Assembly: GCA_037367405.1 (NCBI GenBank)
Contig: JAZKJV010009778.1
Span: 62,001-126,000 of the forward strand
Reading direction: 5' to 3'
Source: Ottelia alismoides
Lineage: Eukaryota; Streptophyta; Magnoliopsida; Alismatales; Hydrocharitaceae
Length of the DNA stretch: 64,000 nt
In this document: positions 56,641 through 64,000 of the stretch, piece after piece
How positions within the stretch are numbered: position 1 is the first letter of the stretch
Layout: every line of letters starts with the position of its first letter
Made by a program: the position numbers and the translations under genes
Notes under the pieces: generated by a model
Databases searched by the model: none
Told to the model about the DNA's origin: nothing
The model's input: only the letters and a program-made list of their open reading frames with translations

Positions 56641-57701
56641 GAGAGGAGAGTCTTTCTAATAAGGTGTACCTTTCTTGGGGTCAATGGAAAACCCATCACT
56701 AGATCCGTTAGATCTCAATCTAATGGTTCTTTATTCAAAAGGGTATTTTAGTCATTGATTTTTGCTTTGAATTTGAATTTCAGTTAATCTTTTTACTTTA
56801 CCAACTTTAGTCTATCTGATTTAGTAATTTTTATTGATATGTATTCAATGAGGTTTCATCAACTAGTGAACATTTTTAAGCTATGTAAATGACAAATCTC
56901 TTTGTAAAATTCGCTTCCACATTGTAAATTTATATCATGTATTGTAAAATAAGATCATAATTAGAACTACAATTATTGTTGTAATTGCAAATTGAGTAAG
57001 GCCTTTATAAAAACAGTCTCAAATTTGTAGGAAGCGTATTGATATTTGTAAAATCTGATCTCAGATTGTAAAAATCGAATTGAGATTTTGTCAAAACAAC
57101 CTAAAATTGTTAGTAACTGATAAAAGAAACGATAAATGAAAAAAATGATATTGTAAACTTATTTCGAGATTTGTAAAAAACGAACTCATATTGTAAAAAA
57201 ATACATGAAAATGAAAATTTTGATAGAAGAGATCAAAGATAAATGCAAAAAAGAATATGAGATTTGTAAAAAAAATGTATTTGATTTGTAACATAAATAA
57301 CTAGTATTTAAAAAAAGAACTAAGATTGTAAAAACGAATGAATGGAATAGAACAATTCATGAGTTAATTTGTAAAATCAACCATCAGTTGTAAAATCAGA
57401 GCATCTATTTGTAAACTCAAATAATCAATTTGCGGAATAAATGAAATGATTGAATAATCAATAAATCAAAATAAAAAAATAATACATGCTCGCATCAACC
57501 CATGAGGATTGATGCTCACATCTTCTTCCAAGAAGCACGTCCACCCCGTGTGTGGCCTCGAACGTCGATGCCTTCCCCCTCCCCGTACACAGTCGCCCTC
57601 ACACACCCCTTGCATTGTCATCTTCCCCCTCGACTTGCATGACCTCGAACGTCATACCCTCGAGAATTGCCACCGTCACCCTCCCTTCCTCATGCATCGA
57701 C
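56641..57701. mobile_element. Partial gene-capturing element PM3, truncated by a copia insertion
   Basis: Left end GAGAGGAGAGTCTTTC after a TA repeat. 56710-56735 (GTTAGATCTCAATCTAA) matches, inverted, the same subterminal word in PM1. 56880-57430 carries about 15 TTGTAAA words, the inverse of the PM1 motif. 57490-57701 is GC-richer and may be captured DNA. The right half lies beyond the copia element and the window. Confidence 0.6.
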
Positions 57702-58546
57702 TGTTGGATTCTAAAGACTTGATCCTTGATGGGTATTGCCATAACAAATGTAGATAATTCATAAGAAAAGTATGACTTTCAGTTTTCTATCTGTTTACAC
57801 ATACATGTCTAGAACAACAAGGTAATTATGAGATTCTCACAATATCAAAGCTACTAATAAAAGACATTGATCAAGTATTTAAGATGACAATAAAGGAAAC
57901 ATGCTAAAAATTATAAGAGAGTATACGAATGAAAAGAAAGTGCAAATAATATGAACTAGAATGACATGTATAAGAAGGGTACAATTTAGAACTGGCATTT
58001 AAAACTATGCATGCCATGCACTTTTAATGAATAAAAGTTTCCATATTTTGTCCATAGAAATAATAAAACAAATCTACCACATGCATATAAAAGAAGGAAA
58101 CACATGTAGAATATACTAACCGGATTGAAGGGCAGCCATTTAAACAAAAAAAGGGTCGGATCTTCCAAAGGAGAAGCCAAACCTTCAACCTTTAATCTTC
58201 GTAACCTCTCTGGGGAGAAAGCCCAACCTTTTTTAAAAGAGAGATATCCCGTAACTTCCCTTTTTGAGATGGGGATTCAAAAAGAGATGTGCGTTGGGGT
58301 GGTTTCCTTTGGGGACCATGACCCATTCTCAAAACTACCTTGATAATTTTCAGTTCTACCCATCATAGATCTGAAATTATCTCTTAGGTCTCTACATATT
58401 AAAATCCCAAGCAACCAAAATACACTTATGCCCAAATAAATTTTTGAACTTTATTTGATCACCTTTTTATTTTATTGGGACACTTGACAGTAATATCGAT
58501 TATATATGTATACATATAAGTCCATCGTTGGAATTAAATTCCAACA
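57702..58546 (-). repeat. 3' LTR (element sense), 845 bp
   Basis: TGTTGGATTC to AATTCCAACA. Its first ~520 bp match 63477-64000 with few differences. Confidence 0.93.
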
Positions 58547-58942
58547 ATCTCCCACTTGGACTATATGTGTAGATATTATAATTTCATAATATCCGAATGA
58601 GCTCAACCTTTCTGTCACCACTTTTAAGTGTATCCATAAATCCTATCTACAAGTTGTATCAAGCATAGGATCAAAATGACTACGTTACAATCATAGTAAC
58701 TTAACCTTTAATGGTCACATATGTTAATACAACTTAATAATGAGGATAAGAACATGGGTATGTAGCATGGAAATCATATGTAATGTGATCTTAACATATC
58801 AATTTCCAACTGGTCCACTTAATTTGAGATCATACTTGATGAATAATATAGTTAACATAAAAGAGTTGTTTAACAAAATAATAACCACAATCTCCAAACC
58901 AAATAAAACTGTTTACAAGCATTTCAAAATTACAAACTCCCA

Positions 58943-59836
58943 CTAAAACTGAATATCCTTAACTGAAATGACACCCATATTCATAGTATGATCATGAAAT
59001 ACTTTGGATGGCAATCCTTTAGTAAGCGGATCCGCAATCATGGAGTTTGTACCGATATTCTCAATAGATAATTGTCCACTTTGTACTCTTTCTTTAACAA
59101 CCAGGAATTTGATGTCTATATGCTTAGATTTTGTCGAACTCCTGTTGTTATTGGAATATAAGACTGATGATTTGTTGTCACAAAATAACTTTAATGGTCT
59201 TTCAATACCATCAACTATACGCAACCCAGTGACAAAATTACGCAGCCAAATTCCATGATTGGATGCCTCGTAACAAGCTATGAATTCTGCTGCCATAGTG
59301 GGAAGAGGCTATAAGAGACTGCTTAGCACTCAATAGCACCCCAGCAAGTAGATAAATGTAGCTTGATGTATACTTCATACTATCTTGACACCGGCAAAAT
59401 CGGAGTCGCTATAACCAATGATCTCAAGTTGGTCTGACCTCCTATATGTGAGCATATATTCTTTTGTTCTTTGTAGATATCTCAAGACCCTTTTAGCTGC
59501 TTTCCAATGATCCTGTCCTGGATTGCTCAAATATCTGCCCAACATCCCTGTAATATATGCCAAGTCTGGACGAGTACAAACTTGCGCATACATTAGACTT
59601 CCAACTTCTGATGCATAAGGAATTCTTTGCATCTCCCTTTTCTCAAAATCATTCTTAGGGCACTGATTTAAACTAAATTTATCTCCTTTAGCCACAGGGG
59701 TATCAACTGGTCTACAATCTTGCATGCCATATTTTTTTAAGAACCTTTTCAATATAACTCTTTTGAGATAAACCAAGGATATGCTGAGAACGATCCCGAT
59801 ATATCTCAATACCCAAAATAAAAGAAGCATTACCAA
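58943..59836 (-). pseudogene. Copia RNase H remnant
   Basis: Two pieces. 59836-59375 has MQRIPYASEVGSLMYAQV and RPDLAYITGMLGRYLSNPG, ending GYSDSDFAGV at a stop. 59296-58943 has MAAEFIACYEASNHGIWL, DNKSSVLY, KHIDIKFLVVKERV and the family tail MIADPLTKGLPSKVFHDH. About 80 bp between them are scrambled. The frame of the first piece differs from the RT frame; they meet near 59735 at a run of T. Confidence 0.88.
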
Positions 59837-61034
59837 GATCTTTCATATCAAAATTCTTTGAAAGAAATTTCTTGGTATCCTGTAAAAGGTTCATATCATT
59901 GCTAGCAAGCAAGATGTCGTCAACATATAATACCAAGAAAATATGTTTACTCCCACTAAATTTATGGTATATACATTCATCAGCCAAATTCATCTCAAAA
60001 CCAAAAGAGATGATCACATGATGAAATTTGAAATACCATTGTCTTGAAGCATGTTTGAGTCCGTAGATGGATTTCTTGAGTTTGCAAATCATATTCTTTG
60101 GGTCTCTCAACACAAAGTTTTCTGGTTGCACCATATATATTGTTTCGTCAATGTCACCATTGAGAAATGCTGTCTTTACATCCATCTGATGCAATTCTAA
60201 ATTAAAGAATGCAACTAATGCCGTTATAATCCTGAAAGAGTCTTTCGAAGAAACTGGAGAGAAAGTCTCTTTATAATCAATGCCTTCTTTTTGTGTAAAT
60301 CCTTTTGCAATAAGGCGGGCTTTGTATCTTTCCACATCACCTTTTGAATCCCTCTTGGTTTTAAATATCCATTTGCAACCAATGGGTTTCACACCTTCAG
60401 GTAATGGGACAAGTTCCCACACATTGTTATCCTTCATGAATTTAATTTCCTCATTCATGACATCTATCCACTTTAGAGAGTTAACACTTTGCATGGCTTG
60501 ATGAAAGGTGATTGGATCATCTTCCATCACTCCAATATCTACATCTTGTTCTTGGAGAAATACAATATACTCACCTGATATTGCACTTCTTCTCTCTCTA
60601 GTAGATCTTCTTAATGACAAGGATTCATGAGGTGTTGACGTTTGTTCCTCTATAATTTCATTCTGGGTTGATTCAGTAACATTGTCTTGAATAGTTGTGT
60701 CATCAGAAATGATAGGAATGTGATCCCTATCAATTCTAACAACACCTGAGGGAATGTCAACATATTCCTCTTCAAAGACAAAGTCTTTACCTTTATCTTC
60801 CCTCGCAAACTCAACATCCTCAAAAAATCTAGCATTACCAGACTCAAAAATGGACTTAATTGTGAGATCATAAAATTTTGTACCCCCTTGATCTTTCAGA
60901 GTATCCAATAAAGTAACAACTAATTGTTCTTGCATCCAGTTTCTTTTCATTTGGCTTGTAAGGCCTTGCCTCAGCTGGACATCCCCAAACATGAAAATGG
61001 TTTGGACTGGGCTTCCTGCCCGTCCAAAGTTCAT
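59737..61034 (-). pseudogene. Copia reverse transcriptase, longest surviving frame
   Basis: The reading frame from about 60870 to 59737 is clean. It has WIDVMNEEIKFMKDNNVWEL, KARLIAKGFTQKEGIDY, HQMDVKTAFLNGDI and the catalytic motif LYVDDILLASND near 59930. The first part of the frame (61034 to about 60885) is shifted relative to the integrase C-terminus. The frame is lost at a T-run near 59735. RT copies the element RNA in the particle; this copy still has its catalytic aspartates but no intact polyprotein. Confidence 0.9.
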
Positions 61035-61156
61035 ATGGGGTTCTATTAGTTGCCTTAGTTGGAACTCTATTTAGGATATATGATGCAGTCTTGAGTGCTT
61101 CTCCCTAAAGAGACTCTGGCAAGGTAGAATGACAAATCATACTACTCACCATATCC

Positions 61157-61729
61157 TTAAGTGTTCTGTTTTCGTCTTTCAGCTACACCATTCATGGTCG
61201 GTGACCTTGGCATGGTATACTGTGGGACGATACCACATTCTTCGAGGTATCTTGCAAATGGTCCTGGACGTTGTTCACTTGAACCGTCATATCTGCCATA
61301 GTATTCACCACCACGGTCAGATTTAACGCTTTTAATCCTTTTACCGAGTTGATTCTCAACTTCGGCCTTAAAATTTTTGAACACATCCAAGGATTGAGAT
61401 TTTTCATGAATGAGATATATGTAGCCATATCTAGAAAAATCGTCTATGAACGTTATAAAATATTGTTGTCCATTCCAAGCAACCGTAGGGAACGAACCAC
61501 AAATATCTGTATGTATAAGTTGTAAGACGTCTAATGACCTATTGGCTTCAAATCTCCTTTTATTGGTTTGTTTTCCTTTTATGTAGTTCACGCATATATC
61601 AAAATCTGTGAAATCTAAGGAACTTAGAATTTCAGTTGACACAAGCCTTTCTATCCTTGACCTGGATATGTGCCCTACTCGTTTGTGCCATAATGATGCT
61701 GAATCTGTATCTGTAGATTTCCTTTTCAT
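61157..61729 (-). pseudogene. Copia integrase remnant
   Basis: Zinc-binding start SLWHKRVGHISRSRIERL. The family's Cys-X2-Cys pair reads CVNY, so one cysteine is lost. Core: QLIHTDICGSF, KSVKSDRGGEYYGRYDG and MNGVAERR supply the three acidic residues. A frame break follows near 61160. Confidence 0.88.
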
Positions 61730-61753
61730 ACCTCGTGTAGTAGAAAGAAAAGA

Positions 61754-62412
61754 TTAACTATAAGAGTCAACCGTATTCAAGCAATAAAGACGATCAAATT
61801 CAGATAAGAAACCCGAACCAACGAGGATAGAATTTTGAAATAGACTAAGTTTTCCATCACCAAAAGAAACAGAATAACCAGCTTTGTCCAAAAGATAAAC
61901 TGAAATTAAATTTCTACGAAAAGAAGGAGCAACAAAAGTTCCATCTAGATCAAGATAAAAGTCACTCTTCAGCAATAATCTGAATTTTCCTATTGCTTCA
62001 ACATCTACTGATTCACCATTCCCTAATAGAGGTACTTTTCAGCTTGACTGGGTTTTCGGTAGCTCAGGCAGCCCTGCATGGAGACACTAACATGAGTAGT
62101 AGCTCCAGAATCTAGCCACCAAGTGTACTGTGGTACCGAAGTCAAATTAATTTCTGAAAAAAACAAAACTATGAAGCGTACCTTTCTTAGTACGCCAAGC
62201 GTGATAATTTGTGCACTGCTTCTTCCTGTGTCTTCAGCTCCACAAAAGAAACAACCCATAGCAGATGGTTCCTTATCTTGTTGTTTCTTATGAGGTACTG
62301 TGACCGCAGCTTCCTTTTCCTGCTTCCTTTTCTTGCCCTTTCCCTTAGAGGTGGAGGCAAGATGAGCACTTTCTGTCTTATCTTGCTTTAGCCTTTCCTC
62401 TTCCTGAACACA
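61754..62412 (-). pseudogene. Copia nucleocapsid/protease remnant
   Basis: A lysine-rich stretch (62395-62290), a degraded zinc knuckle (GCFFCGAED, missing the His and last Cys) and the protease active site YTWWLDSGATTHV at about 62140-62100. Stops near 62022 and 61750. Confidence 0.8.
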
Positions 62413-62916
62413 TTATGAGATGAGCTCATTCAGAGACCAAGTCTCTTTCTGACAGTTATAGCTCACCTTAAACTGGTTGAATGAAGGGGGAAGAGATATC
62501 AGAACCAAATGCACTAACAAGTCCTCAGAGAGTTCAAGTTTGAGTGCTTTTAACTTAGAAGCAAGAAGAAACATCTCCATGATGTACTCCCTGATGTTAT
62601 CTTTTCCCTTATACCGCATTGAAATCAGACTATCCAAGAGTGTACCAATTTTAGCCTTTTCATTCTTGGCAAATCGTTTTTCAATATCGGCAAGGAATTC
62701 TTTAGCAGTACTTATTTTCTCAGACATAGTGCCCCTGAATGCTTCCGGAATGGCTCTTTTCATTATCATCATGCACATGCGATTTGATCTCTCCCACTTT
62801 TCTTTATCCCTCTTTTCATCAGAGGTACTCTTATCCGTAAGTGGTGGAGGAGAGTCAATCCTTATCGCAAGATCAAGATCCATGACCCCAGAACTATCAA
62901 CAAGTTCTCCTGTCAT
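62413..62916 (-). CDS. Copia gag fragment, 167 residues
   Basis: Open frame with a copia gag domain: MCMMIMKRAIPEAFRGTM, AKEFLADIEKRFAKNEKAK and LVHLVLISLPPSFNQFKVSY. It ends at a TAA (62413-62415) just where relatives run on into the nucleocapsid, so it is probably a truncated gag. The start at 62916 is the first ATG of the frame, about 560 bp from the LTR. Confidence 0.8.
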   Translation of the reverse strand: MTGELVDSSGVMDLDLAIRIDSPPPLTDKSTSDEKRDKEKWERSNRMCMMIMKRAIPEAFRGTMSEKISTAKEFLADIEKRFAKNEKAKIGTLLDSLISMRYKGKDNIREYIMEMFLLASKLKALKLELSEDLLVHLVLISLPPSFNQFKVSYNCQKETWSLNELIS

Positions 62917-63476
62917 GACTTAAAATTGGAGCCATTTAATATTGGAATCGAATTGATGGTAGCAGTTATATTGGAGGAATTCATATCTGAAAAAAAATAA
63001 CATAAATGCTCACATAACTGCAAATGAAAATGAATATAGGTAAAATCCCATCTCAAGATATCTGCCACTCCGTTATAGTTTTATCTTTGGACAAAAATAT
63101 AACTTGTGAGTGATATCTTGACTTAGTAATAAATATTGATGATAATAACGTACCAAAAAGAAATCTACCTTTGGGTGGATTTAATATTTGCAAGATAACC
63201 AAATAATCATCACATATTTAATACTAAACTATATACATAATTTTTTAATGGATATCAATTTTCCTTTGGGTAAATATCATCCATATAATTAATAATGCAT
63301 ACCCGTTTATATTTCATCACACATTAATTTCAACAACATCGGCCACTTTGGTGACATATTTGTTTAAATAAATGTATATCGAAAATATGTAAAAAACCAT
63401 CCCTATATTCAAAACCCGTTGTTAAGTTTTAACAACAAAAAATGCCCTAATGGGAAACTGTGGGCCCATAACACAT
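62917..63476 (-). other. 5' leader of the minus-strand copia element
   Basis: AT-rich noncoding DNA between the right LTR and gag. Contains words such as TGGGTAAATATCATCCA and no frame. No standard primer site for tRNA-Met. Confidence 0.6.
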
Positions 63477-64000
63477 TGTTGGATTCTAAAGACTTAATCC
63501 TTAATGGGTATTGCCATAACAAATGTAGATAATTCATAAGAAAAGTATGACTTTCAGTTTTCTATTTGTTTACACATACATGTCTAGAACAATAAGGTAA
63601 TTATGAGATTCTCACAATATCAAAGCTACTAATAAAAGACATTGATCAAGTATTTAAGATGACAATAAAGGAAACATGCTAAAAATTTATAAGAGAGTAT
63701 ATGAATGAAAAGAAAGTGCAAATAATATGAACTAGAATGACATGTATAAGAAGGGTACAATTTAGAACTGCATTTTAAAACTATGCATTACCATGCACTT
63801 TTAATGAATAAAAGTTTCCATATTTTGTCCATAGAAACAATAAAACAAATCTACCACACGCATATAAAAGAAGGAAACACATGTAGAATATACTAACCGG
63901 ATTGAAGGGCAGCCATTAAACAAAAAAAGGGTCGGATCTTCCAAAGGAAGAAGCCAAACCTCCAACCTTTAATCTTCGTAACCTCTCCAAGGAGAAAAGT
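63477..64000 (-). repeat. 5' LTR (element sense), first 524 bp in window
   Basis: Matches 57702-58224 with a few substitutions and small indels, and runs off the right edge. Confidence 0.92.

Larger units (their letters stand above)
57702..64000 (-). mobile_element. Ty1/copia retrotransposon, about 6.6 kb, decayed, cut by the window edge
   Basis: Left LTR 57702-58546 (845 bp) and the first 524 bp of the right LTR from 63477, clearly alike. The polypurine tract TCCAAGTGGGAGAT (58560-58547) shows leftward reading. Domains follow copia order on the minus strand: gag, protease, integrase, RT, RNase H. The sequence beside the right LTR (ATGTGTTATGGGCCC on minus) is not the usual tRNA-Met primer site. 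Stops and at least two frameshifts break the polyprotein. It inserted into PM3; one side of the target site (TCGAC, 57697-57701) is visible. Confidence 0.93.

Overview
The window looks like nuclear DNA of a flowering plant. One ordinary eukaryotic gene with GT-AG introns sits in a dense nest of plant transposons: Ty1/copia and Ty3 elements, an RTE-type LINE, Mutator-like and Tourist-like DNA elements, and non-autonomous LTR elements. I cannot place the species. The only gene that looks functional is a P4-type ATPase (phospholipid flippase) of the plant ALA8-12 type on the minus strand. Eleven exons could be joined by eye, all with GT-AG borders and without a frameshift or stop, giving 1194 residues from 38241 down to 10629. 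The coding sequence is 3585 bp in a span of 27613 bp.

Layout. 1-3370: decayed Ty3 chromovirus pol end with its probable LTR. 3371-10628: AT-rich intergenic DNA with a broken copia RT/RNase H and LTR. 10629-39322: the flippase gene and its promoter side. Intron 9 (7750 bp) holds an old minus-strand non-autonomous LTR element split by a 5-kb Ale-like copia. Intron 6 (15076 bp) holds two more such LTR elements, an RTE LINE, copia fragments, and a TRIM whose LTR is split by a Mutator-like element that itself carries a fold-back MITE. 39690-46920: intergenic DNA with three Tourist-like MITEs and three fold-back MITEs. 46931-52912: a gene-fragment-carrying terminal-inverted-repeat element split by a gag-only LTR element. 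52941-56620: a cluster of fold-back MITEs around a Pack-MULE-like element with an EF-hand gene fragment. 56641-57701: another captured-fragment element. 57702 to the end: a decayed copia element on the minus strand, cut by the window edge.

Three things go beyond ordinary repeat annotation. First, at least eleven fold-back MITEs share a palindromic core, but their outer arms differ from copy to copy while staying self-complementary within each copy; three have perfect 9-bp target duplications, which places them near Mutator. Second, the gag-only LTR element has five evenly spaced copies of its tRNA-Met primer binding site next to the LTR. Third, three non-autonomous LTR elements, all in the sense direction of the host gene, have different LTRs but share an internal 3' module with a repeated GGTCACCGGAAC motif. 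No gene cluster forming a new biochemical system was seen; the novelty lies in transposon architecture. All alignments were made by eye.
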